DNA of 23,529 bases from Sutterella sp. (GCA_020025965.1 JAHHRG010000028.1:1-23529); one strand, 5' to 3'. Counted from the stretch's first letter, positions 16,164-23,277 are shown. Notes: generated by a model not told the origin, from the letters alone. Translations and numbers: made by a program.

Positions 16164-16180
16164 ATTACAAATTCTGTAAT
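16164..16180. promoter_or_regulatory. Short palindrome upstream of ridA
   Basis: ATTACA-AATTC-TGTAAT, a perfect 6-5-6 dyad 66 bases upstream of the ridA ATG. Its geometry (T-N11-A within a dyad) is like a LysR-type regulator box. OxyR is encoded in the same operon, but the site does not match the known OxyR four-part motif. The regulator is unknown. Confidence 0.35.
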
Positions 16181-16243
16181 GAGGTAAGAAAACTATTGAC
16201 CTAAATCCAACCGCTGAAAAAGGTAGTTGGAAATAACGGAATA

Positions 16244-16259
16244 TGCGTAGAAATACGTA
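16244..16259. repeat. Frd-upstream dyad repeat, copy 1
   Basis: TGCGTAGAAATACGTA, an imperfect palindrome TGCGTA-GAAA-TACGTA with one mismatch between arms. An identical 16-base copy occurs 357 bases downstream. The arm-spacer-arm geometry is like that of CRP/FNR-family sites. Confidence 0.7.
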
Positions 16260-16320
16260 TCTTTGGCGCAGGGCCTGGCGGAAGCCCCTATGTCACCAAC
16301 GGACTAGGGAGAAATGTTTA

Positions 16321-16336
16321 TACCCCTTTGGGGGTA
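16321..16336. promoter_or_regulatory. NarL/NarP-like 7-2-7 site
   Basis: TACCCCT-TT-GGGGGTA. The first heptamer fits TACYYMT at all positions, and the second fits the inverted heptamer at six of seven. NarL represses fumarate reductase genes in enteric bacteria. The site is 148 bases upstream of an FNR-like box and 567 bases before the frdA ATG, so a role is uncertain. The same bases also form a 6-bp hairpin with the loop TTTG. Confidence 0.3.
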
Positions 16337-16469
16337 GATGGGAAGGGAGTAGGATCAGAAAAACGAAAAATAATAATTATAGCAGTAAGGAGAGTAACTA
16401 TATCTACGATAAAAAACCTAGAAAACTGAAGGTTTGGACAAGATCGGACTGTAAAGCACTAAATAATTG

Positions 16470-16483
16470 TTGATTTTTTTCAA
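16470..16483 (+). promoter_or_regulatory. FNR/ANR-like site upstream of frdA
   Basis: TTGAT-TTTT-TTCAA matches the FNR consensus TTGAT-N4-ATCAA at nine of ten defined bases. TAAAAT at 16526-16531, a possible -10 box, is centred 52 bases downstream. That is the spacing expected for an FNR site centred at about -61.5. Oxygen-responsive control fits a fumarate reductase operon. Confidence 0.5.
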
Positions 16484-16600
16484 ACTTAGGGGAATTCCCG
16501 AATGCACCAAATAGTAACTACAGATTAAAATTCGCGTGACTTCAAGAAAAAGTGCCGGGTAGAGTGCCCGAATTTCGAACGACCTTTAGTTCCAAAGGGT

Positions 16601-16616
16601 TGCGTAGAAATACGTA
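16601..16616. repeat. Frd-upstream dyad repeat, copy 2
   Basis: The second exact copy of TGCGTAGAAATACGTA, 287 bases before the frdA ATG. The FNR-like box and its possible -10 lie between the two copies. The start-to-start distance is 357 bases, close to a whole number of DNA helical turns. Confidence 0.7.
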
Positions 16617-16683
16617 GTTTTCTTGAGTTCGCGAGAGTAAAGATAGGCGATTCTTTGATTTGTGCCCAATAAATACCTATCTC

Positions 16684-16714
16684 TTGATCGCTTGAAAAGC
16701 AAAACTGCTATAAG
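16684..16714 (+). promoter_or_regulatory. Possible extended -10 promoter of frdA
   Basis: TGCTATAAG at 16706-16714 is an extended -10 (TGnTATAAT-like). TTGATC at 16684-16689 is a possible -35, with a rather long 19-base spacer. Transcription would begin near 16720, giving a leader of about 180 bases before frdA. Confidence 0.45.
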
Positions 16715-16720
16715 TGTGTC

Positions 16721-16741
16721 ATAAGAATCTCGCATTCTTAT
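16721..16741. promoter_or_regulatory. 21-base palindrome at the predicted frdA transcript start
   Basis: ATAAGAAT-CTCGC-ATTCTTAT, a perfect 8-bp dyad with a 5-base centre. It lies just after the extended -10 box. It could be a DNA operator or a 5'-terminal mRNA hairpin. The remaining 160 bases up to frdA show no gene. Confidence 0.55.
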
Positions 16742-16902
16742 CAGTTCGCTTTGGAGCCATTCCTCAACGACTCCTCGGCTAGTTTGATCGAATCGGATCG
16801 GAGACTGATTCGGACAGATGAACGAACTTGACCCCGTACACGACGGCGGCAAAAGTCAGACGCTTCGTGTACATCGTCTTTGGATCTAGGAGACCATTGG
16901 AA

Positions 16903-18888
16903 ATGAAAATTATCTACACCGACGTACTCGTGATCGGTGGCGGTCTTGCCGGTTTGCGTATGGCTGTTGCTGCCAAGCGCCGCGGGCATGACTCGATCGT
17001 CCTGTCGCTGGTTCCGCCGAAGCGCAGCCACTCTAAGGCTGCTCAGGGTGGTATGCAGGCTTCGCTTGCTAACGTTATTAAGGGTGTCGGCGACAACGAA
17101 GACATTCACTTCGGTGACACCGTCCGCGGTTCGGACTGGGGTGCTGACCAGGAAGTCGTTCGTATGTTCGTTAACACCTCCCCGAAGGCCGTGCGTGAAC
17201 TCGCCGCTTGGGGTGTGCCTTGGAGCCGTATCACCCCGGGTGACCGTCAGGTGATTATTAACGGTGAAAAGGTTACGATTACCGAACGTAAGGAAGCTGC
17301 TGGCCTCGTCGCTCAGCGTGACTTCGGTGGTACGAAGAAGTGGCGTACGTGCTATGTCTCCGACTGTACCGGTCACTCCATGCTTAACGCTGTTTCCGAC
17401 CGTATCATTGCCGAACAGGTTCCGGTTATCGAACGCGTTGAAGCCATGAATCTCATCACCGATGGCAAGCGTTGCTACGGTGCTATCGTCCGTGACTTGA
17501 TCACCGGCGAACTTATGGCCTACGTTTCCAAGGCTACGGCTATCGCCACTGGCGGTGCTGGTCGTATCTACCGCGTCACGACGAACGCCGTGATCTGCGA
17601 AGGTACCGGTTACGACCTCGCCCTTAACTCCGGCGTCGGTACGCTCGGTAACATGGAAGCCATTCAGTTCCACCCGACCGGTATTTTCCCGGCTGGTATT
17701 CTCGTGACGGAAGGTTGCCGTGGTGACGGTGGCTTGCTCCGTGACGTCGACGGTCACCGCTTCATGCCGGACGTCGAACCGGAAAAGAAGGAACTTGCTT
17801 CCCGTGACGTGGTTTCCCGTCGTATGGAAGAACGTATTGCTCAGGGCAAGGGTGCTAAGAGCCGTTTCGGTGAACACATCTGGCTTGACATTACGCTTCT
17901 CGGCGAACACCACATCAAGCACAAGCTTCGCGAAGTTTACGAAATCTGCCACTACTTCCTCGGCGTTGACCCGACGAAGGAATGGGTGCCTGTCCGTCCG
18001 GCTCAGCACTACACCATGGGTGGTGTGCGCACGAAGCCGAGCGGTGAATCTCCCACGCTGAAGGGTCTCTTCGCCGCTGGCGAAGCCGCTTGCTGGGACA
18101 TGCACGGTTTCAACCGCCTCGGTGGTAACTCCGTTGCTGAAACCGTTGTGGCCGGTATGATCGTTGGCGAATACATCGCTGACTTCTGCGAAAAGCCTGA
18201 AAATGCTATCGATATTCCTGCTTCCTTGATTTACGACGCTCTTGCGAAGGAAGAAGCTCACCTCAAGTCGTTCACCACGAACGGCGGTAAGGAAAACGCT
18301 TTCGAAATCCGCAGCCGTATGCAGGAAATCATGACGACCAAGATCGGTATTTTCCGTAAGGGTCCGGATATGGAATCCGCGGTTTCCGAACTTGAAGACC
18401 TCTACAAGCGTTCCTTCAACGTGCCCGTCAAGGATGTGATCGGTCCTAACCCCGAACTCATCTACGCCGACCGCACGCAGAAGATGCTTCGCGTCGCTTT
18501 GACCGTTGCTTGCGGTGCCTTGGCCCGTAAGGAATCTCGCGGTGCTCACTACCGTGAAGACTACAGCGTTCGTAACGACGTTGAATGGCTCAACCGTACG
18601 ATTACGTCTTGGAAGGAAGGCGATACGCTTCCGACCATCTCCTACGAAAAGTTGGACATCAGCAAGATGGAACTTCCGCCGGGCTTCCGTGGCTACGGTG
18701 TGAAGAACTACATCGAAAATCCGGAATCGGCCAAGCGCCAGGCTGAAGTTGACGCGATTCGCGCCAAGATGGAAGCCGAAGGCAAGGATCGCTTCCAGAT
18801 CCAGGACGCTCTTATGCCCTACCAGCACCTTCTTCCGAAGCGCCTCAAGGGTAAGAACGAACGCGTTGATGAACCGCTGAACGATTAA
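16903..18888 (+). CDS. frdA: Fumarate reductase flavoprotein subunit FrdA
   Basis: Catalytic FAD subunit that reduces fumarate to succinate. The 661 residues resemble the Wolinella/Campylobacter enzyme (about 656) rather than the shorter E. coli one. The Rossmann motif GGGLAG lies at 12-17. The FAD-binding His is His43 in RSHSKAAQGG. Catalytic-region residues His257 (HPTG), Arg301 (ELASRDVVSRR) and His369 (QHYTMGG) fall at the numbering I recall for Wolinella, with Arg405 in HGFNRLGGNS. There is no Tat signal, so the active site should face the cytoplasm. The frame is open upstream via a TTG at 16828, but the ATG at 16903 has AGGAG 10 bases before it and fits the family start. Codon use is strongly biased, with Lys nearly always AAG. 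frdB follows 20 bases later. Confidence 0.95.
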   Translation: MKIIYTDVLVIGGGLAGLRMAVAAKRRGHDSIVLSLVPPKRSHSKAAQGGMQASLANVIKGVGDNEDIHFGDTVRGSDWGADQEVVRMFVNTSPKAVRELAAWGVPWSRITPGDRQVIINGEKVTITERKEAAGLVAQRDFGGTKKWRTCYVSDCTGHSMLNAVSDRIIAEQVPVIERVEAMNLITDGKRCYGAIVRDLITGELMAYVSKATAIATGGAGRIYRVTTNAVICEGTGYDLALNSGVGTLGNMEAIQFHPTGIFPAGILVTEGCRGDGGLLRDVDGHRFMPDVEPEKKELASRDVVSRRMEERIAQGKGAKSRFGEHIWLDITLLGEHHIKHKLREVYEICHYFLGVDPTKEWVPVRPAQHYTMGGVRTKPSGESPTLKGLFAAGEAACWDMHGFNRLGGNSVAETVVAGMIVGEYIADFCEKPENAIDIPASLIYDALAKEEAHLKSFTTNGGKENAFEIRSRMQEIMTTKIGIFRKGPDMESAVSELEDLYKRSFNVPVKDVIGPNPELIYADRTQKMLRVALTVACGALARKESRGAHYREDYSVRNDVEWLNRTITSWKEGDTLPTISYEKLDISKMELPPGFRGYGVKNYIENPESAKRQAEVDAIRAKMEAEGKDRFQIQDALMPYQHLLPKRLKGKNERVDEPLND

Positions 18889-18908
18889 TATTGGAGCTTG
18901 ACGTCAAA

Positions 18909-19721
18909 ATGGCTGACATTCAACAGAAAACCAAGCAGCACCGCATGCTGAAGATCAGCATCCTGCGTTTCAACCCGCAGGATCCTGAAAGCGTGCCGCA
19001 CATGCAGACCTACGAATTGGAAGAAGCCGATTCGATGACGCTGTTCATTGCTCTTAATGAACTTCGCGACACTCAGGATCCGACCCTTCAGTTCGACTTC
19101 GTTTGCCGTGCCGGTATTTGCGGTTCCTGCGCAATGATGATTAACGGCAAGCCGGGCTTGGCCTGCCGTACGCTGACTCGCGACCTGCCGACGGAATTCA
19201 CGTTGGCTCCGCTTCCCGCCTTCGAACTTATCGGTGACCTTTCCGTCAATACCGGTAAGTGGATGCGCAACATGTCCGAACGCATGGAAGCATGGGTTCA
19301 CATGAAGGAAGAAGAAGTCGACCTTCGCAAGAAGGAAGTTCCGATGGACCCGCAGCTTGCCGAAGACATTTACGTTCTCGACCGTTGCGTGGAATGCGGT
19401 TGCTGTATCGCTGGTTGCGGTACGGTTCGTATCCGTCCGGACTTCATCGGCGGCGTTGGCATCAACAAGATTGCCCGCTTCCGTCTCGACCCGCGCGACA
19501 CGCGTAACGATGCTGACTACTACGAACTCGTCGGTGACGAATCCGGCGTCTTCGGTTGCATGTCCTTGTTGGCTTGCCACGACTTCTGCCCGAAGGAACT
19601 GCCTCTTAAGACGCAGATCGCCTTCATCCGTCGCAAGATGGCTGAACAGGGTATGCGCGGCTACGACAAGGTTCTGCCTACCCAAAAAAAGGCTATTCCC
19701 ATCAAGCCGGTTAGGCAGTAA
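18909..19721 (+). CDS. frdB: Fumarate reductase iron-sulfur subunit FrdB
   Basis: Electron-transfer subunit of 270 residues carrying electrons from quinol to the FrdA flavin. The N-terminal ferredoxin-like domain holds the [2Fe-2S] ligands Cys66, Cys71, Cys74 and Cys86. The C-terminal domain has CVECGCCIAGC at 160-170 and CMSLLACHDFCP at 217-228 for the [4Fe-4S] and [3Fe-4S] clusters. It is longer than Wolinella FrdB (about 239) at both ends. The ATG at 18909 follows TTGGAG; an in-frame TTG at 18891 is less likely. frdB normally needs a cytochrome b anchor (FrdC), but the next gene is aspA and none is adjacent. Confidence 0.95.
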   Translation: MADIQQKTKQHRMLKISILRFNPQDPESVPHMQTYELEEADSMTLFIALNELRDTQDPTLQFDFVCRAGICGSCAMMINGKPGLACRTLTRDLPTEFTLAPLPAFELIGDLSVNTGKWMRNMSERMEAWVHMKEEEVDLRKKEVPMDPQLAEDIYVLDRCVECGCCIAGCGTVRIRPDFIGGVGINKIARFRLDPRDTRNDADYYELVGDESGVFGCMSLLACHDFCPKELPLKTQIAFIRRKMAEQGMRGYDKVLPTQKKAIPIKPVRQ

Positions 19722-19735
19722 TATGTAGATATAGC

Positions 19736-19767
19736 TTTTCTCGGTCGGCGACCACCGACCGAGAAAA
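19736..19767 (+). other. 13-bp stem-loop after frdB
   Basis: A perfect 13-bp stem, TTTTCTCGGTCGG / CCGACCGAGAAAA, with the loop CGACCA. It lies 14 bases beyond the frdB stop. No T run follows on the plus strand, so it is better read as an mRNA end-protecting or processing hairpin than as a full terminator. Confidence 0.75.
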
Positions 19768-19779
19768 CTATCACAGACC

Positions 19780-19814
19780 CCTTGCTACCCACTGACCAAT
19801 TTAGGGTGGCAAGG
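19780..19814 (+). other. Second stem-loop in the frdB-aspA gap
   Basis: CCTTGCTACCC / GGGTGGCAAGG pair over 11 positions with one G-U wobble and a 13-base loop. It lies 12 bases after the first hairpin and also lacks a T run. It ends 68 bases before the aspA ATG. Confidence 0.7.
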
Positions 19815-19882
19815 AAACAAAGAAGGTGAATGACGCGACAACGTCTCGCCGTTCACTGGGATTATTTGAGGAGCAAATTAAA

Positions 19883-21280
19883 ATGTCCCATATTGAAAGC
19901 GACTTCCTTGGCGAACTCGAAATTCCTGATGGCGTCTACTACGGCGTTCAGACCATGCGTGGTAAGCAGAACTTCTTCATCACTGAAGAAGCCATGCAGA
20001 AGGAACCGTTCTTCCCGATCGCCTTTGGCTACGTGAAGAAGGCCGCCGCTATGGCCAACAAGGAACTCGGCACGATTCCCGCCGATGTCGCTGATGCTCT
20101 TATTTGGGCTGCTGAACAGCTTATCGCTGGCAAGTACAACGACCAGTTCGTTACCGACTGGCTCCAGGGCGGTGCAGGTACGTCCGTTAACATGAACGTT
20201 AACGAAGTCCTCTGCGGCCTTGCTTGCGAACACCTCGGTCTCCCCGTTGGCGACAAGAAGGTCTCCCCGAACGACCATGCCAACTTTGGTCAGTCCACGA
20301 ACGACACGTATCCGACGGCTTTCCACCTTTCCCTCCTCCTTCGCTCCAACGTCCTCCTGAAGTCCGTTGAAGAACTCGTCGCCTCCTTCTACAAGAAGGC
20401 TGAAGAAACGAAGGACGTTCTTAAGATGGGCCGTACCCACCTCCAGGACGCTGTTCCGATGTCCTTCGGCCAGGAATTCCACGGCTGGGGCTTCACGATC
20501 GCTGACGAAATCGCCACGATCAAGGAAGCTCAGAAGCACCTCCTGACGATCAACCTCGGTGCTACCGCCATTGGTACCACGGTTACCTGCCACCCGGATT
20601 ACCCGGCTCTCGCTTCGAAGTACCTCGCCGAACTTACCGGCTTCGACTTCAAGAACAGCGAAGACCTCATCGCTGCTACCAGCGACTGCGGTTCCTACGT
20701 TGCTCTCTCTTCCGCTGTGAAGAGCCTCGCCGTCAAGCTGACGAAGGTCTGCAACGACTTGCGTCTCCTCGCTTCCGGTCCGCGTACGGGTCTTTCCGAA
20801 CTCATCCTTCCGCAGCTCCAGCCGGGTTCTTCCATCATGCCGGGTAAGGTCAACCCCGTCATCCCGGAAGTTACCAACCAGGCTTCCTTCCTCGCCATCG
20901 GTCTCGACACGACGGTCATGCTCGCTGCTTCTGCCGGCCAGCTTGAACTGAACGTTATGGAACCGGTCATCTCCTACGCTCTGTACCTCCAGATGAAGGT
21001 TATGACCAATGCCTGTAACGCTCTCCGCACGAAGTGCGTCGATGGTATCGAAGTTAACGCTGAACACTGCAAGGACCTCGTCATGGGCGCCCTCGGCATC
21101 GTCACGCTCTTGAAGCCGCACTTCGGCTACAAGCCCTGCGCTGCCGTTGCTCGCGAAGGCTTCCTCACTGGCAAGTCTCTGCATCAGCTCGTCGTTGAAG
21201 AAAAGAAGATGCTCACTCAGGAACAGTGGGATGAAACCTTCACGTACGAAAACCTCATCAACCCGAAGTTCGTTAAGTAA
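19883..21280 (+). CDS. aspA: Aspartate ammonia-lyase
   Basis: Cytosolic tetrameric enzyme that converts aspartate to fumarate and ammonia. The 465 residues compare with 478 in E. coli. The fumarate-lyase superfamily signature GSSIMPGKVNP is at 315-325 and includes the flexible catalytic-serine loop. GGAGTSVNMNVNEV (from 97), QSTNDTYPTA (about 137-146) and GRTHLQDAVPMSFGQEF (about 183-199) are also present. The N-terminal VYYGVQTMRGKQNF and the AVPM segment favour AspA over class II fumarase. GAGGAG lies 9 bases before the ATG; an in-frame GTG at 19826 is less likely. Codon bias is very strong (AAG for Lys, CTC for Leu, TCC for Ser). Between frdAB and dcuA, it would supply fumarate as electron acceptor. 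Confidence 0.93.
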   Translation: MSHIESDFLGELEIPDGVYYGVQTMRGKQNFFITEEAMQKEPFFPIAFGYVKKAAAMANKELGTIPADVADALIWAAEQLIAGKYNDQFVTDWLQGGAGTSVNMNVNEVLCGLACEHLGLPVGDKKVSPNDHANFGQSTNDTYPTAFHLSLLLRSNVLLKSVEELVASFYKKAEETKDVLKMGRTHLQDAVPMSFGQEFHGWGFTIADEIATIKEAQKHLLTINLGATAIGTTVTCHPDYPALASKYLAELTGFDFKNSEDLIAATSDCGSYVALSSAVKSLAVKLTKVCNDLRLLASGPRTGLSELILPQLQPGSSIMPGKVNPVIPEVTNQASFLAIGLDTTVMLAASAGQLELNVMEPVISYALYLQMKVMTNACNALRTKCVDGIEVNAEHCKDLVMGALGIVTLLKPHFGYKPCAAVAREGFLTGKSLHQLVVEEKKMLTQEQWDETFTYENLINPKFVK

Positions 21281-21306
21281 TTAACTAGCTTAGGCTGATA
21301 AAACGA

Positions 21307-21338
21307 TCTACCTCACCGAGCTTGCTCTGTGGGGTAGA
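21307..21338 (+). other. Stem-loop after aspA
   Basis: TCTACCTCAC / GTGGGGTAGA pair over 10 positions (one G-U), then a 1x1 mismatch and an inner GAG-CTTG-CTC stem. It lies 26 bases beyond the aspA stop with no T run after it. Confidence 0.72.
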
Positions 21339-21354
21339 GCGTTAGGTAGTATCC

Positions 21355-21384
21355 GGCTTGGTCAGTTATAAAGCTCTCCAAGCC
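21355..21384 (+). other. Second stem-loop in the aspA-dcuA gap
   Basis: GGCTTGG / CCAAGCC, a 7-bp stem with a 16-base loop, extendable past one mismatch. It follows the first hairpin by 16 bases, as in the frdB-aspA gap. A third small stem, ACAGCC / GGCTGT at 21417-21437, ends 11 bases before the dcuA ATG. Confidence 0.55.
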
Positions 21385-21448
21385 CGATACATTCCTACAT
21401 AAAACCTAAAAATAAGACAGCCACCAATAAAGGCTGTTGACCAATACC

Positions 21449-22783
21449 ATGGATATTTCTATCGTTCTTCAGTTCGTAGTGGTTCTCGCTGCGATCTTCC
21501 TCGGTGTTCGCCTCGGCGGCATCGGTATCGGCTACGTCGGCGGCGCCGGCGTGCTCGTCCTCGGTCTTGGCTTCGGTATGAAGCCGGGTAATGTGCCCTG
21601 GGACGTTATCCTTATTATCGCTTCCGTTATTTCTGCTATTGCTGCTATGCAGCTCGCTGGCGGTCTCGACTACCTCGTTCGCATCGCTGAACGCGTCCTT
21701 CGTCGTAACCCCAAGCAGATTAACTATCTCGCCCCGATCGTCACGTACGTTCTTACCTTCTTCGCTGGTACCGGTCACACGGCTTTCTCCATGATCCCGG
21801 TTATCGTTGAAGTTGCTAAGGAACAGCACATCCGTCCGGTCGTTCCCCTTTCCATCGCCGTTGTTGCTTCCCAGATTGCTATTACCGCTTCCCCGGTTTC
21901 CGCTGCTGTGATCTACATGTCCGGCGTTCTCGAAAACTTCGGCTGGTCCTACCCGGTTCTGCTCGTCATTTGGACGATCACCACGTTCCTCGGCTGCATG
22001 CTCACCGCTTTCATCATGCAGTTCATCATGCAGATGGACCTCGACAAGGATCCGGTCTACCTCGAACGTCTTGCCAAGGGGCTCGTTAAGGCTCCTGAAG
22101 CTGGCGAAAAGAAGGCTCTTCCGGCCGGTGCTAAGCTCTCCGTCGGTATCTTCCTCGTCGGTGTGATCTGCGTCGTTCTCTACGCTTCCGCTATTTCTCC
22201 GGCTGTCGGCCTTATCGACCCGGTCATCGTCAAGCGTGACGCCGCTATCTGGTGCTTCATGTTCATCATCGCCACGTTGATCGCTTTCTTCTGCCACATC
22301 GACGTGAACAAGGTTGGTCAGTCCTCCGTGTTCCAGTCCGGTATGACGGCTTGCATCTGCGTGTTCGGTGTGGCCTGGTTGGGTGACACGTTCGTTACCG
22401 GCCATGCTACCGAAATTAAGGAACTCGCTGCTGGTACGGTTTCTCAGTACCCGGCTCTCCTTGCTGTCGTGTTCTTCGTTGCTGCTATGCTCCTGTACTC
22501 TCAGGCTGCTACGGCTAAGGCCATTACCCCGGCTATCGTTGCTGCTCTCGGCATTTCCGCCGCCAACCCTGGCGACTCCTACATGCTCGTTGCTACGTTC
22601 GCTGCTGTGTCCGCCCTGTTCGTTCTTCCGACGTACCCGACCCTCCTCGGCGCCGTCCAGATGGACTACACGGGTACGACCCGCATCGGTAAGTGGGTGT
22701 TCAACCACGCCTTCTTCGTTCCGGGTGTTCTCGCCATCGTTATCTCCGTTGCCCTCGGCTTCGTTGCTTGCGGTTTCTTCTAA
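21449..22783 (+). CDS. dcuA: Anaerobic C4-dicarboxylate carrier DcuA
   Basis: Inner-membrane carrier of 444 residues from the DcuA/DcuB family, exchanging aspartate, fumarate or malate for succinate. About 10-12 hydrophobic segments. FLGVRLGGIGIGYVGG at the start, AGGLDYLV, RRNPK and QIAITASPVSAAVIYMS resemble DcuA more than DcuB. GVAWLGDTFV and LPTYPTLLGAVQMDYTGTTR are also present. The ATG at 21449 is preferred by alignment to the family. No good ribosome site stands at normal distance; TAAAGG is 15 bases away and lies partly in a small hairpin. An in-frame TTG at 21437 is an alternative start. Codon bias equals that of aspA. It is the last gene of the module, before a terminator. Confidence 0.93.
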   Translation: MDISIVLQFVVVLAAIFLGVRLGGIGIGYVGGAGVLVLGLGFGMKPGNVPWDVILIIASVISAIAAMQLAGGLDYLVRIAERVLRRNPKQINYLAPIVTYVLTFFAGTGHTAFSMIPVIVEVAKEQHIRPVVPLSIAVVASQIAITASPVSAAVIYMSGVLENFGWSYPVLLVIWTITTFLGCMLTAFIMQFIMQMDLDKDPVYLERLAKGLVKAPEAGEKKALPAGAKLSVGIFLVGVICVVLYASAISPAVGLIDPVIVKRDAAIWCFMFIIATLIAFFCHIDVNKVGQSSVFQSGMTACICVFGVAWLGDTFVTGHATEIKELAAGTVSQYPALLAVVFFVAAMLLYSQAATAKAITPAIVAALGISAANPGDSYMLVATFAAVSALFVLPTYPTLLGAVQMDYTGTTRIGKWVFNHAFFVPGVLAIVISVALGFVACGFF

Positions 22784-22823
22784 TCCCTGATTAGAACAGA
22801 CGCTAGTCTGAGATAAAAGATCT

Positions 22824-22857
22824 ACGGCCTCCATTCCAAAGAGTGGAGGCCGTTTTG
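22824..22857 (+). terminator. Intrinsic terminator of dcuA
   Basis: A perfect 10-bp stem, ACGGCCTCCA / TGGAGGCCGT, with a 10-base loop, followed by TTTTG. It lies 40 bases beyond the dcuA stop and ends the frdA-dcuA direction. Confidence 0.88.
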
Positions 22858-22863
22858 TATTCG

Positions 22864-22883
22864 GGGACGGCATAAGCCGTCCC
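22864..22883. other. Second GC-rich hairpin downstream of dcuA
   Basis: A perfect 8-bp stem, GGGACGGC / GCCGTCCC, with the loop ATAA. Only TTT follows, so it could be a backup terminator. The remaining stretch to 23119 shows no supported gene or motif. Confidence 0.5.
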
Positions 22884-23119
22884 TTTCCGTTATAGGGCGA
22901 AAGGATAGGAACTTCGTTTCCAGTCTGCTGATTCAAGATGAATACAGACACGGTACAGACGACGATTGTTGTTAGGTGGACTTGGTCTCTTAAAGGCAGA
23001 GATGGGCAGAACCGTACAACTACTTCGATTGGTAAGCGACCAGCACGAATTTGTTGATTGTCACGGCAAAGGAGGAGGGCGAGTACTTTGAGTAGAGAAT
23101 TTTCCAAACTCGGATACAG

Positions 23120-23150
23120 AAAAAGCCGGCATTCGTAAGAATGCCGGCTT
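23120..23150 (-). terminator. Terminator of the tRNA cluster
   Basis: A perfect 12-bp stem, AAGCCGGCATTC / GAATGCCGGCTT, with the loop GTAA. On the minus strand it ends in a run of T residues, just 7 bases after the tRNA-Leu CCA end. Confidence 0.92.
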
Positions 23151-23157
23151 CCTGTCC

Positions 23158-23246
23158 TGGTCCCGGGAACGGGGGTCGAACCCGTACGCACATAATATGG
23201 CGGCGGATTTTAAGTCCGCTACGTCTACCAATTCCGTCATCCCGGG
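23158..23246 (-). tRNA. tRNA-Leu (anticodon TAA)
   Basis: An 89-base type II tRNA with an encoded CCA end. The acceptor arms CCCGGGA / TCCCGGG pair fully. The anticodon loop CTTAAAA, on a GCGGA/TCCGC stem, gives TAA. A long variable arm and the T-loop GGTTCGAC are present. It is last in the cluster and separated from the upstream tRNA-Gly by a terminator-like hairpin. Confidence 0.96.
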
Positions 23247-23277
23247 TTTAGGGAAGACTGTACTTGTCAATAATAAT

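Noticed and set aside
16243..16473. A 76-residue basic open frame in the frdA upstream gap
   Set aside because: It starts inside the dyad repeat, has no good ribosome site, and the product is low-complexity and Lys/Arg/Asn rich. The region reads better as regulatory DNA. I also looked for remains of frdC here and saw none.
16741..18828. A 695-residue open frame antisense to frdA
   Set aside because: It is the complementary-frame shadow of a strongly codon-biased real gene. It has no recognisable domain and a composition rich in Val, Thr, His and Arg typical of such shadows.
19862..23191. Long antisense frames over aspA (440 residues) and dcuA (598 residues)
   Set aside because: Both mirror real highly biased genes. 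The N-terminus of the second comes from tRNA-Leu sequence, a common false-gene artefact.
23265..23270. TTGACA box upstream of tRNA-Leu on the minus strand
   Set aside because: Only 18 bases separate it from the tRNA 5' end, leaving no room for a -10 box and start site.
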